A stretch of DNA of 62,078 bases from the NCBI GenBank assembly GCA_016869645.1, contig VGDO01000009.1, positions 1 through 62,078 of the forward strand. Reading direction: 5' to 3'. The notes beneath the pieces were generated by a model. It was not told the DNA's origin. It saw only the letters and a program-made list of their open reading frames with translations, and searched no databases. Source of the stretch: Alphaproteobacteria bacterium (lineage in GTDB: Bacteria > Pseudomonadota > Alphaproteobacteria > SHVW01). The position numbers were made by a program, and so were the translations under genes. Numbering within the stretch: position 1 is the stretch's first letter; the number at the start of each line of letters is the position of its first letter. Positions 1 to 9,388 of this stretch are shown here, one piece after another.

Positions 1-210
1 CCCTGGCTGCCCATCAGGCCAAGCAAACGATCCGAGACAGGCTTGAGGAACACCGGCAAGCAGCATAGCATCGCCAATCGGCAACGCCCGTCCCGCAAAC
101 TTCAACAATGCGCGGGACATCCCCCAATCTCATCGCCGAGACCATTTTCCGCCGGCCCGATCCCTGCTAAGCAGGGGCGTCACAAGTCCATCGCCATCGA
201 GACATCCGGC
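1..210. other. Left-edge intergenic / unresolved segment
   Basis: No gene is supported here. A short leftward reading frame could start at 71 and run off the edge (beginning MLCCLPVFLKP), but about 23 codons are too few to judge. A 6-bp hairpin, CCCTGC-TAA-GCAGGG, lies at 162-176, 34 bases before the purB start. An extension of the purB frame upstream to position 43 lacks purB-like sequence and is not taken as coding. Confidence 0.4.
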
Positions 211-1503
<1,293 letters not shown>

Positions 1504-1524
1504 GCGCGACGCCGGCGGACCCGG

Positions 1525-2490
1525 TCAGCGCGCGCCGATCACGCCCCTCCAATACGACAACAGGGCCTGATCCATCGCTTCGAGCGTGTAGCCGGCGGCG
1601 GTTCGCTGGCCGGCCTCGATCATCGCGGCGCTTGCCGGCGTGCCTGCCTCGACGCCACGGATCGCCTCGGCGAGGCTGAGGGCCGCGCCGAACAAATCGT
1701 CCTCGTCGCACCAGAGGCCGTTCTCCGGCGTGCCGAATTCGCGGCCGCCGTTGCCGAGAAAGCCGACGACGAGGCAGCCGGCCGCCATGGCCTCGACGGG
1801 CGGCAGGCCGAACCCTTCGCGCCGGCCGAGCGCCAGGAAGATGGCGGATTCGCCGAGGATCGACGCCACCCGCTCCTCGCTCTGCCCGTCGATCTCGACC
1901 CACGGAATGCTGGCGAGGTCGGGACAGGCGCTCACAAAGGCGCGGCGGATGAATCCCACATCCTCACGCCGCTTGCGCGGCATGTAGGCGATCTGGAGGC
2001 GCTTGGCCGCGGGCCGAAACAGGGCGTGATCGATGGCATAGGGCACGACCGGCACGTCGCCGAAGCCGAGGGTCTGCTTGACCGCTCTTGCGATCACGTG
2101 GGCGCTGGCGAAGGCCCTGCTCACGCCCAGCGCCTGCCAGCTCGGCGCCTGCAGCGCGGCGAGGGCATCGAACATCAGGAAATGATTCTGGCAGAACAGG
2201 TGCCGGCTCGCGCCCTTGTACTGATTGAAGAAGCGTACCGAGTTGGACGCCGCCTCGTAGAGGACGATGTGATCGTCGGGCCTCAAATTGAGGCGGTTCC
2301 GGCCCATGATGTCCTGGGTGGTCAGCATCGGCACCGTCTCGGCGAACCAATCGGGCCGGTATCCGCCATCGACATGATAGAGGTGCGCATCGAAGCCGTG
2401 ATGCACGAGCCGGGCGACATGCCGGAACTGCGTGCGAAGACCGCCTGAGGGCGACTTGTCGCGCGGCGCGACGTAGATGATGCGGCTCAT
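1525..2490 (-). CDS. Glycosyltransferase, GT4-like
   Basis: A 321-residue predicted cytoplasmic glycosyltransferase. The start is taken at ATG 2490 (MSRIIYVAPRDK); the frame runs on to 3072, but that extension overlaps the divergent gene. The C-terminal half holds a GT4/GT-B donor-site motif, REGFGLPPVEAMAAG, with the EX7E glutamates that usually contact the nucleotide sugar. A preceding ESAIFLALGRREGFG segment fits the same fold. It is convergent with purB (21-base gap) and divergent from a second glycosyltransferase-like gene, so the two probably form a small glycan or cell-surface module. Donor and acceptor cannot be told from sequence. Confidence 0.82.
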   Translation of the reverse strand: MSRIIYVAPRDKSPSGGLRTQFRHVARLVHHGFDAHLYHVDGGYRPDWFAETVPMLTTQDIMGRNRLNLRPDDHIVLYEAASNSVRFFNQYKGASRHLFCQNHFLMFDALAALQAPSWQALGVSRAFASAHVIARAVKQTLGFGDVPVVPYAIDHALFRPAAKRLQIAYMPRKRREDVGFIRRAFVSACPDLASIPWVEIDGQSEERVASILGESAIFLALGRREGFGLPPVEAMAAGCLVVGFLGNGGREFGTPENGLWCDEDDLFGAALSLAEAIRGVEAGTPASAAMIEAGQRTAAGYTLEAMDQALLSYWRGVIGAR

Positions 2491-2671
2491 CGTGCTGTGG
2501 TTGATCCGGGGCAGCGGCGTGGCCGCCAGGATAGATCGAAGCTTGAGGACTTTCACGCCATAGAGCAAACTGCACGACAGTGGCGGGGGCCAACGACCTG
2601 CAATGCAGGAGGCCTGCCATGCCGCGCGCTGTCGTCGACGGCCCGGCCCTCCCCAATTGGACATTTCGGCC

Positions 2672-3793
2672 GTGACCCCGGTCTTCCTCACGGAAGCGGC
2701 CGTGCGCGACGTCGATGGCATGCGGACCAGCCAATTGGCGAGCGTGCGCCTGCGCAACATCATTCCGCAGCAGCAGCTCCGTCGCATGGGTATCCCCGCC
2801 AAGACGCTCCACTCCGCCAAGCCGGGGGCCGCCACGGATTCAGCGGTGATCCGCGAGGCCGACGTCGTGGTGGTCGGCAAGGTGTTCAGCGAATTCCGCC
2901 CGTTCGTCGCCGCGTGCCTGGCACGCGGCACCGTCGTGGTCATCGACGTCTGCGACAATGTCTTCGCGATCCCAGCGCTGGCGGCCATGAAGGACATCAT
3001 CATGCCAGGCGTGCACGTGGTCGCGGCGAGCCAGGCACTGGCCGAACTGGTTCGGCGCCGCACCGGCATCATGGCCGAGGTGATCGGCGATCCCTACGAA
3101 GGTAGGCCTGCGCCGCCGCGCTTCGCGCCAGATCAAGACCGCTTGCGGCTGCTCTGGTACGGCGCGCCCGGCAACGCCGAAACCTTGGAACGCGTCCTGC
3201 CCGAGATCGCCGCAGCGCCGCTCGGCCGGCGCGTCGCGCTGCAGGTGGTGTCCTATCCGCCCTCGACCTTCACGCCGATGCTGTCGGCCTTCGTCGAAAC
3301 GCGCGGCGCGCGCGGGCGGTTCACCGCACGACTCTCGACGTGGTCGCTGGGCACCATGGAGACCGCGCTCGACGCCTGCGACCTCGTCATCATCCCCAGC
3401 GACGACAGCGACGTGCGGCGGGTCAAGAGCGCCAACCGCCTGGTCCGCGCTCTGGTCGGCGGCCGCTTTGTGATCGCACATCCGCTGCCGGAGTACCTGG
3501 CCATGGCGGAATACGCGCGGATCGACTCCAGCGTGGCAGCCGGACTAGGCTGGGCGCTCGCTCATCCCGACTGGGCGACCGAGCGCATCCGGATGGGCCA
3601 GGCTCATGTCCTGGACCATCTCACGCCCGAAGCGGCGGGGCTGGCCTGGGCTGACGCCCTGTCCCGCTTCGTCGCGGCACGCCAAGCGAGCCGGAGGAAC
3701 CCGTCGCCATGCCGCTCACAGCCGTCAAAGCCGTCACCTTCGACGTCTTCGGCACCGTCGTCGACTGGCGCAGCAGCATCATCAAGGAGCTGA
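2672..3793 (+). CDS. Glycosyltransferase-like protein, GT-B fold
   Basis: A roughly 373-residue protein divergent from the preceding glycosyltransferase. Two Rossmann-like halves are visible: an N-terminal part with VVVVGKVFSEFRPFVAACLA and VVVIDVCDN, and a C-terminal part with RLRLLWYGAPGNAETLERVL and CDLVIIPSDDSDVRRVKSAN, resembling GT4 proteins that act on surface glycans. The start is uncertain: ATG 2603, TTG 2657 and GTG 2672 are in frame; GTG 2672 is used because the sequence before it is Arg/Cys-rich and unlike the family. The stop at 3793 lies 85 bases inside the next gene, which is unusual and may mean the true C-terminus was altered by a frameshift near 3690. Confidence 0.68.
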   Translation: MTPVFLTEAAVRDVDGMRTSQLASVRLRNIIPQQQLRRMGIPAKTLHSAKPGAATDSAVIREADVVVVGKVFSEFRPFVAACLARGTVVVIDVCDNVFAIPALAAMKDIIMPGVHVVAASQALAELVRRRTGIMAEVIGDPYEGRPAPPRFAPDQDRLRLLWYGAPGNAETLERVLPEIAAAPLGRRVALQVVSYPPSTFTPMLSAFVETRGARGRFTARLSTWSLGTMETALDACDLVIIPSDDSDVRRVKSANRLVRALVGGRFVIAHPLPEYLAMAEYARIDSSVAAGLGWALAHPDWATERIRMGQAHVLDHLTPEAAGLAWADALSRFVAARQASRRNPSPCRSQPSKPSPSTSSAPSSTGAAASSRS

Positions 3794-4422
3794 CGAGCTT
3801 TGGCCGCGCCAAAGGGATCACCGCCGACTGGGTCGCCTTCGCCGACGCTTGGCGCGGCCTTTATCAGCCCGCGATGGACCGCGTGCGCTCAGGCGAGCGG
3901 CCTTGGGTCAAGCTCGACGTGCTGCACAGGGAAAGCCTCTTGAGCCTGCTCGACCGCTTCGCCATCAAGGGTCTCGACGACGCCACCATCGATCACGTCA
4001 ACCGCGCCTGGCACCGGCTCGATCCGTGGCCCGATGCGGTGCCGGGCCTCAACAGGCTCAAGTCACGCTACATCCTCGCGACCATGTCGAACGGCAACGT
4101 GTCGCTCATGGTCAACATGGCCAAGCGGGCGGGCCTGCCATGGGATTGCATCCTCGGCGCCGAGCCGGCACAGGGCTTCAAGCCGCAGCCGCATGTCTAC
4201 CAGAAGGGTGCGGACATGCTCGACCTCAAGCCGAGTGAATGCATGCTGGTCGCTGCGCACAATGGCGATCTCGTCGCTGCATCGAAGGTCGGGTACCGCA
4301 CCGGCTTCGTCGCGCGGCCAACCGAATACGGTCCCCATCAGACAAAGGATTTCAAAGCCGAGCACGATTTCGACGTGGTCGCGACCGACTTTCTCGACTT
4401 GGCGCGCCAGCTCGGCTGCTGA
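3709..4422 (+). CDS. Haloacid dehalogenase type II, HAD superfamily
   Basis: A 237-residue hydrolase of the L-2-haloacid dehalogenase branch of the HAD superfamily, cytoplasmic. Motif I is FDVFGTVVDW, with the nucleophile Asp12. Motif II is the ATMSNGNVSL segment near residue 124. A lysine follows in QGFKPQPHVY, and the acidic motif IV is replaced by AAHNGDL, as in many type II dehalogenase homologues. Members cleave carbon-halogen bonds of small 2-haloacids, but many homologues have other phosphatase or hydrolase substrates, so the substrate is open. A GGAGGA ribosome-binding site precedes ATG 3709. The gene overlaps the glycosyltransferase-like frame by 85 bases and converges with the zeta inhibitor gene. 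Confidence 0.85.
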   Translation: MPLTAVKAVTFDVFGTVVDWRSSIIKELTSFGRAKGITADWVAFADAWRGLYQPAMDRVRSGERPWVKLDVLHRESLLSLLDRFAIKGLDDATIDHVNRAWHRLDPWPDAVPGLNRLKSRYILATMSNGNVSLMVNMAKRAGLPWDCILGAEPAQGFKPQPHVYQKGADMLDLKPSECMLVAAHNGDLVAASKVGYRTGFVARPTEYGPHQTKDFKAEHDFDVVATDFLDLARQLGC

Positions 4423-4430
4423 GGCCGGCC

Positions 4431-4754
4431 TTAGACCTGCTTGCCGATCTGCGCCTTCGCATCGGCCAGCAAGCGGTCCATCTCCCTACGGATGTGCCGA
4501 TCATCCGTCTTGACCCCCTTGGCGGTCAGATCCTTCAGCACCTTGCCGGCAACGTCGTCGTCGCCCACCTTCTGAAAGTCGGCCGCCACGACCTCCTTGG
4601 CATAGGCCTCCGCCGCGTCGCCCTTCAGGCCCATCTGCTCGGCCGCCCACAGACCCAGGAGCTTGTTGCGCCGCGCGTTGACCTTGAACTGCAGCTCCTG
4701 GTCGCGCTTGAACTTGGCCTCAAAAGCCTTTTCGCGGTCATCGAAGGTGGTCAT
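4431..4754 (-). CDS. F1-ATPase inhibitor subunit zeta (DUF1476)
   Basis: A 107-residue soluble protein of the DUF1476 family, the alphaproteobacterial zeta subunit that blocks ATP hydrolysis by F1Fo-ATP synthase. The sequence starts MTTFDDREKAFEAKFKRDQE, the charged inhibitory N-terminus of the family, followed by the four-helix core with NKLLGLWAAEQMGLKG. Length is typical. In many alphaproteobacteria this gene sits just beside purC, as it does here: it is transcribed leftward, away from purC, so the 237-base gap carries two promoters. The family is nearly confined to Alphaproteobacteria and supports the taxonomic call. Confidence 0.93.
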   Translation of the reverse strand: MTTFDDREKAFEAKFKRDQELQFKVNARRNKLLGLWAAEQMGLKGDAAEAYAKEVVAADFQKVGDDDVAGKVLKDLTAKGVKTDDRHIRREMDRLLADAKAQIGKQV

Positions 4755-4899
4755 GGCATTGATTCTCGTCAGTTATGCCGGGCCGCGCCGGCCGGCCGAT
4801 CCGCCGGTCGATCCGCCGGCCGCGGCGAGTAAGGGTTATAGCGCCACGCCGGGCAGGTAAAGCCGAAACTTTGCCGCGCCGCCAGGGCGCTGGCCGTCA

Positions 4900-4928
4900 T
4901 TGTCTCGCCATGCCGTCCTTGCTATAGG
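4900..4928 (+). promoter_or_regulatory. Predicted sigma-70 promoter of purC
   Basis: A -35 element TTGTCT at 4900-4905 and a -10 element TATAGG at 4923-4928 are separated by 17 bases. This is a good match to the housekeeping consensus and lies 64 bases before the purC ATG, in the divergent gap with the zeta inhibitor gene. No PurR-type operator was recognised. Confidence 0.5.
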
Positions 4929-4991
4929 GAGGCCGCGGCCGCGAGATTGGCCAGCCCCGTCCGCCACCCCTAACCGATCGGACGACCGGAT

Positions 4992-5756
4992 ATGACCAGA
5001 CGCAGACGGATCTACGAAGGCAAGGCCAAGGTCCTGTTCGAGGGCCCCGAGCCGGGCACCCTCGTCCAGTATTTCAAGGACGATGCCACCGCGTTCAACA
5101 ACCAGAAGCACGGCATCATCACGGGCAAAGGCGTGCTCAACAACCGCATCTCCGAGTATCTGATGCAGCGCCTCGCCGATATCGGCGTCCCGACCCATCT
5201 GGTGCGCCGGCTCAACATGCGCGAGCAGCTCGTGCGCGAGGTCGAGATCATCCCGATCGAAGTGGTCGTGCGCAACATCGCCGCCGGCTCGCTGGTCAAG
5301 CGTTTCGGTCTCAAGGAGGGCCAGCAGCTGCCGCGCTCCATCGTCGAATACTATTACAAGTCGGACGAGCTCGGCGACCCGATGTGCTCGGAGGAGCACA
5401 TCACGGCTTTCGGCTGGGCCAACACCCAGGACATCGACGACATTCTGTCGATGTCGCTCCGCATCAACGATTTCCTGACCGGCCTGTTCCTCGGCGTCGG
5501 CCTCAAGCTGGTCGACTTCAAGCTCGAGTTCGGCCGGCTCTACAGCGAGGACGACATGCGCATCGTCCTTGCCGACGAGATCAGCCCCGACAATTGCCGC
5601 CTGTGGGACGCCAAGAGCAACGAGAAACTCGACAAGGACCGCTTCCGCCAGGACCTCGGCGGCGTCAAGGAGGCCTACCAGGAGGTGGCGCGCCGGCTCG
5701 GCATCCTGCCCGACGGCGGCAACCTCGACATGAAGGGCCCGAAGACGCTGCAGTAG
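4992..5756 (+). CDS. purC: SAICAR synthase
   Basis: Phosphoribosylaminoimidazole-succinocarboxamide synthase joins aspartate to CAIR using ATP, in the cytoplasm. The product is 254 residues, the normal single-domain length. The N-terminal [14 protein letters not shown] is the family's ATP-binding strand and loop. The signature [10 protein letters not shown] and the [12 protein letters not shown] segment that holds metal and substrate ligands are both present. purS follows after 24 bases, consistent with one transcript. In related alphaproteobacteria purQ and purL normally come directly after purS; here they lie about 20 kb away. Confidence 0.97.
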   Translation: MTRRRRIYEGKAKVLFEGPEPGTLVQYFKDDATAFNNQKHGIITGKGVLNNRISEYLMQRLADIGVPTHLVRRLNMREQLVREVEIIPIEVVVRNIAAGSLVKRFGLKEGQQLPRSIVEYYYKSDELGDPMCSEEHITAFGWANTQDIDDILSMSLRINDFLTGLFLGVGLKLVDFKLEFGRLYSEDDMRIVLADEISPDNCRLWDAKSNEKLDKDRFRQDLGGVKEAYQEVARRLGILPDGGNLDMKGPKTLQ

Positions 5757-5780
5757 AGCGCGATCAACCAGAGAGGCGAT

Positions 5781-6020
5781 ATGAAAGCGCGCGTCCACGT
5801 CACCCTGAAGAACGGCGTCCTCGATCCCCAGGGCAAGGCGATCGGCCACGCCCTTGCCTCGCTGGGCTTCGCCGGCGTCAACGACGTGCGCCAGGGCAAG
5901 TACATCGAGATCGAGTTGGCCGAGACCGATCCCGCCAAGGCGCGCGACAGCGTCAAGGCCATGTGCGAGAAGCTGCTCGCCAACACGGTGATCGAGAACT
6001 ATTCGGTCGAAGTGGGTTAG
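5781..6020 (+). CDS. purS: FGAM synthase subunit PurS
   Basis: A 79-residue small subunit of the three-part formylglycinamidine ribonucleotide synthase (PurS-PurQ-PurL). PurS dimers bridge the glutaminase PurQ and the synthase PurL. The sequence MKARVHVTLKNGVLDPQGKA is the diagnostic N-terminus, and VNDVRQGKYIEIEL forms the central strand pair. An AGAGAGG ribosome-binding site lies just before ATG 5781. Its partners purQ and purL start at 26672 and 27358, so the complex's genes are split by a block of accessory DNA. Confidence 0.95.
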   Translation: MKARVHVTLKNGVLDPQGKAIGHALASLGFAGVNDVRQGKYIEIELAETDPAKARDSVKAMCEKLLANTVIENYSVEVG

Positions 6021-6032
6021 AGCATTCTCATC

Positions 6033-6126
6033 GTCCTGAGCTTGTCGAAGGACGAGGCCGTTTCCGCCGCCGCGTCGCCCGCGGCAGAGATGCGGAGGAG
6101 GCCCCGTCCTTCGACAAGCTCAGCAC
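6033..6126. repeat. Imperfect inverted repeat (REP-like) after purS
   Basis: Two 27-nt arms, 6033-6059 and 6100-6126, are reverse complements with two mismatches, around a 40-nt loop. Each arm contains the core CTTCGACAAGCTCAG or its complement, a motif widely dispersed in proteobacterial intergenic DNA. It lies 13 bases after the purS stop, at the left boundary of the inserted block. The rest of the 318-base gap up to 6339 holds no supported gene. Confidence 0.8.
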
Positions 6127-6338
6127 CAGGCGCGATATTGAATGTCGATAAGAGCCTGCTCTATCACATTATGCGCAGCGAATCGCGAGTGGCGCCCGCA
6201 GATGCATCGTTGTCCCGATCGTCGCGCTGTTCCAGCTCAATTGGCGATTATTCCGCCGTTCGACCTCCGCCCCGCCAGGGTGTAGATTTGCGACCGCGGG
6301 CCGGTGCACCGCCGGCCGCAACCTCGGAGGCCTCGATC

Positions 6339-7124
6339 ATGCGTGTCGTCCAGAAGACCCAATCCAAAGACCAATACGATGCCGCGGAATGGGCGGCGCG
6401 CGTCGATCTTGCGGCCGCCCACCGGCTCGCCGTCATGCACGGCTTCAGCGAGGGCATCTACAACCACTTCACGCTGCTCGTGCCGGGCCGGAAGGACCGG
6501 TTCCTGACCATCCCCTTTGGACTCCATTGGTCGGAGGTGACGGCGAGCTGCATGATCACGGCCGATCTCGACGGCAACGTCGTCGCCGGCGACGGCGAGC
6601 TCGAGCGGTCCTCCTTCTGTATCCACGCGCCGATCCATCGCCTGTTGCCGCAGGCCGCCTGCGTGTTCCACACGCACATGCCGTTCACCAGCGCGCTGAC
6701 GCGGCTCGAGGACCAGCACATCAAGGCGATCGGCCAGACCGAGGTCAGCATGATGGGGCTGACCGCTTATGACGATCAGTACACCGGCTTCGCGCGCGAT
6801 CCCGCCGAGGGTGCGCGCCTCGCCAAGGTGCTCGGCCCCGACAAGAACATCCTGTTCATGGCCAATCACGGCGTGGTCGTCGCGGCGGAGAGCGTCGCTC
6901 ATGCCTATGACCTGCTCTACTACATGGAGCGCGCCGCCCAGGTGCAGCTCTATGCCATGTGGACCGGGCAGAAGCTGCGCGGGGTCAATGAGGCGGTGGT
7001 CAACAAGGCGATGAAGCAGTTCGTCGCGATTCCGACCTACTACGGCAGGCCGCACTACGAGCTGCATTTCGAAGCGCTGAAGCGACAGCTCGATGCCAAG
7101 CCGCCGAAGCGGTACGATGACTGA
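6339..7124 (+). CDS. Class II aldolase/adducin family protein
   Basis: A 261-residue cytoplasmic protein of the class II aldolase/adducin fold. ATG 6339 is preceded by GGAGG at 6326-6330; the frame is open back to 6042 but passes through an intergenic repeat. Zinc-ligand histidines typical of the fold are seen in CVFHTHMPFTSAL (HTH) and in FMANHGVVVAAES (NHG). The segment MHGFSEGIYNHFTLLVPG replaces the usual GNIS substrate loop. Relatives include L-fuculose-phosphate aldolase and many decarboxylase-like or unknown enzymes; the lack of a sugar-phosphate signature leaves the substrate open. A MAPEG gene follows after 67 bases. Confidence 0.82.
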   Translation: MRVVQKTQSKDQYDAAEWAARVDLAAAHRLAVMHGFSEGIYNHFTLLVPGRKDRFLTIPFGLHWSEVTASCMITADLDGNVVAGDGELERSSFCIHAPIHRLLPQAACVFHTHMPFTSALTRLEDQHIKAIGQTEVSMMGLTAYDDQYTGFARDPAEGARLAKVLGPDKNILFMANHGVVVAAESVAHAYDLLYYMERAAQVQLYAMWTGQKLRGVNEAVVNKAMKQFVAIPTYYGRPHYELHFEALKRQLDAKPPKRYDD

Positions 7125-7191
7125 CGGCAGTCATCGCGGAGCGGCGAGGGCCGCGACAAAACACCTTCGACTGATCTGAGGGGGAAAGGCC

Positions 7192-7587
7192 ATGTCAGCA
7201 GATTTGAAGTTCCTGGTTTGGAGCGCCGTGTGGTGCGTCCTGCTGTTCCTGCCCTATGTGCTGGCGCGGATCCAGGTCTGGGGCATCGTCGACACCGTCG
7301 GCTATCCGGAGAATCCGCCGCCCTTGCCCGCCTGGGCACAGCGCGCCCAGCGCGCACATCTCAACATGGTCGAGAACCTTACGGTCTTTGCCGTGCTGGT
7401 CCTGGTGGCGCACGTCTCCGGCGCGGCGAACGCCACGACGGCGCTGGGCGCCACGATCTTCTTCTGGGCACGCATCGCCCAGGGCCTGGTGCACATCGCA
7501 GGCCTGCCCTGGCTGCGCACGGCCGCCTTCGGCGTCAGTCTCGTCGGCGAGGCGATGATCCTCTTTCAGATCATCGCGAAGTTCTAG
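7192..7587 (+). CDS. MAPEG family membrane protein
   Basis: A 131-residue integral membrane protein of the MAPEG family (membrane-associated proteins in eicosanoid and glutathione metabolism). Four hydrophobic segments are visible: about residues 5-25, 58-80, 83-100 and 108-130. Conserved MAPEG residues occur in [20 protein letters not shown]. Bacterial members are mostly uncharacterised, and some have glutathione transferase or peroxidase activity. A strong GGGGGAAAGG ribosome-binding site lies just upstream of ATG 7192. The gene converges with a DEAD-box helicase across a GC-rich hairpin. Confidence 0.82.
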   Translation: MSADLKFLVWSAVWCVLLFLPYVLARIQVWGIVDTVGYPENPPPLPAWAQRAQRAHLNMVENLTVFAVLVLVAHVSGAANATTALGATIFFWARIAQGLVHIAGLPWLRTAAFGVSLVGEAMILFQIIAKF

Positions 7588-7594
7588 CAACGCT

Positions 7595-7630
7595 CTCCCC
7601 CTCCCCCGCGCGTCGCGCGAGGGAGGGAGT
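7595..7630. terminator. GC-rich hairpin between convergent genes
   Basis: CGCGCG-T-CGCGCG at 7607-7619 is flanked by pyrimidine-rich (7595-7606) and purine-rich (7620-7630) arms that pair with two mismatches. It sits between the stops of the MAPEG gene and the convergent helicase, so it could end transcription from both sides. No uridine tract follows, so it could also be only a dispersed repeat. Confidence 0.45.
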
Positions 7631-7637
7631 GAGAAGC

Positions 7638-9002
7638 TCAGGCGTAGTTTAGCCCCGAGCGGGGGCGCGCCACCGGCGTCAGGCCGGTCGGACGGTGAGC
7701 GCTGCCCTGCTGCCGGCTACCGCGCCCGCGCGGCTGCTGGCGCTGGCCATGGGGCCGATGCTCCTCGCGACCCCGGCCGCGGTGGCCCTGGTGCCGATGG
7801 CCGTTATGACTCTTCGGCGCACCTTCGTGCGGCGCCGGCGCACTGCGCCGGTCGGTCATCGGTATGTTCTGCCGGATCAGCTTCTCGATGTCGCGCAGAT
7901 AGGCGCGCTCGTCGTTGCCGCACAGCGAGATCGCGATGCCCGCGGCACCGGCGCGCGCCGTGCGGCCGATGCGGTGGACATAGGTCTCGGGCACGTTCGG
8001 CAGGTCGAAGTTGATGACGTGGCTGACGGCCTCGACATCGATGCCGCGCGCGGCGATGTCAGTCGCGACCAGGACGCGCACGCGACCCGCCTTGAAGCCG
8101 TCGAGCGCCTGCTCGCGCTGGCCCTGCGACTTGTTGCCGTGGATCGCCGAGGCCGCGATGCGCGCCACCTCGAGATGGCGCGCGACGCGGTCGGCACCGT
8201 GCTTGGTGCGCGTGAACACCAGCGCCCGCGTGAAGGCAGGATCGCTGAGGATCTCGGTCAGCACGCCGCGCTTGCGCTCGGTATCGACCATGATCACGCG
8301 CTGCTCGACGCGCTCGACCGTGGTCGCCACCGGGGCCACCGAAACGGTGACCGGATCCCTGAGGAAGCTCTGGGCGAGACCCGAGATCTCCTTGGGCATG
8401 GTCGCGGAGAAGAACAGGCTCTGGCGCCTGGCCGGCAGAGCCGCGACGATGCGCCGGATCGGATGGATGAAGCCGAGGTCGAGCATGTGGTCGGCCTCGT
8501 CGAGCACGACGGTTTCGACCTGGTCGAGGCGGACGAAGCCGGCGCTCATGTGATCGATGAGACGGCCGGGCGTCGCGACGAGCACATCCATGCCCTTGGC
8601 CATGGCGCGGATCTGCGGCCCGCCGCCGACGCCGCCGAACACCAGCACCGTGCTGAGGTTGAGGTGGCGGCCGTAGAAGCGGAAGCGTTCGGCGATCTGG
8701 CTGGCCAGCTCGCGCGTCGGGCTGAGCACCAACACACGGCAGGTCTTGGGCGCCGGCCGCTTGCGTTGGCCGCCGGCCGTGACTTCGGCCAGGCGATGCA
8801 GGATCGGCAGAGCGAAGGCCGCGGTCTTGCCCGTGCCGGTCTGGGCGATGCCGAGCAAGTCGCGCCCGGCAAGGACATGGGGAATGGCCTGGGCCTGGAT
8901 TGGCGTCGGCGTGTCATAGGACCCGGCCGCCAGCGCCTTGAGAATCGACGCATGGAGGCCGAGGTCGGAGAAACTGGTCACGTTATTGTTGTTCCTTTGC
9001 AT
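7638..9002 (-). CDS. DEAD-box RNA helicase, RhlE-like
   Basis: A 454-residue ATP-dependent RNA helicase that remodels RNA duplexes, as in mRNA decay, ribosome assembly or cold adaptation. The full motif set is present: Q-motif region [11 protein letters not shown], motif [21 protein letters not shown], motif [14 protein letters not shown], motif III FSATMP, motif [13 protein letters not shown] and motif [12 protein letters not shown]. After residue about 385 comes a low-complexity tail rich in Arg, Gly, His and Gln, typical of RhlE-type proteins and probably an RNA-binding extension. It is transcribed leftward with a leader of about 185 bases from a possible promoter at 9193-9221. Confidence 0.94.
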   Translation of the reverse strand: MQRNNNNVTSFSDLGLHASILKALAAGSYDTPTPIQAQAIPHVLAGRDLLGIAQTGTGKTAAFALPILHRLAEVTAGGQRKRPAPKTCRVLVLSPTRELASQIAERFRFYGRHLNLSTVLVFGGVGGGPQIRAMAKGMDVLVATPGRLIDHMSAGFVRLDQVETVVLDEADHMLDLGFIHPIRRIVAALPARRQSLFFSATMPKEISGLAQSFLRDPVTVSVAPVATTVERVEQRVIMVDTERKRGVLTEILSDPAFTRALVFTRTKHGADRVARHLEVARIAASAIHGNKSQGQREQALDGFKAGRVRVLVATDIAARGIDVEAVSHVINFDLPNVPETYVHRIGRTARAGAAGIAISLCGNDERAYLRDIEKLIRQNIPMTDRRSAPAPHEGAPKSHNGHRHQGHRGRGREEHRPHGQRQQPRGRGSRQQGSAHRPTGLTPVARPRSGLNYA

Positions 9003-9192
9003 GAGACCGCACGATTCGCGTCGCCGGCCATCCCGGCCGGAATCCTGACGCTCGCGCGGCAGACGATGAAGACGCCCCGCGTGATACTGGGTCGTGGGTG
9101 AAGAGATTCAGGGCGCCGGGCAGGTCGCAGATACCAAGGCACCGCGCTCACGCGGCCCAAGGCGCCGATAAGTCGCTGAAGCGACTGGCGTG

Positions 9193-9221
9193 TATATCGT
9201 CGATAGCGCCCTCAATAGCAA
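9193..9221 (-). promoter_or_regulatory. Possible promoter of the DEAD-box helicase
   Basis: Read leftward, TTGCTA (9216-9221) and GATATA (9193-9198) are 17 bases apart. This would give a 5' leader of roughly 185 bases before the helicase ATG at 9002. Long leaders occur on cold-responsive RNA helicase genes, but nothing here proves such control. The rest of the 9003-9388 gap holds no supported gene. Confidence 0.3.
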
Positions 9222-9388
9222 GACAAACCGTTCGTGCGGCCGCGCCGGTGTCCCATGCAAATCCCCCCGACAGCTGGATTTCCTTTTAATATCAGGCAAT
9301 TCGCGGATCTGCCCTGCAGCAACGCTGCTGGACAAATCGTCGCGGCTTCGCTTAGGTGCCGACTGGTCAATCGCGCATCACGAAGTCA

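Noticed and set aside
6042..6338. N-terminal extension of the class II aldolase through the inverted repeat
   Set aside because: The extra 99 residues cross a repeat, lack family similarity, and a GGAGG site fits ATG 6339.
7695..9101. Forward frame opposite the DEAD-box helicase
   Set aside because: The leftward frame has every helicase motif, so the opposite frame is not a gene.
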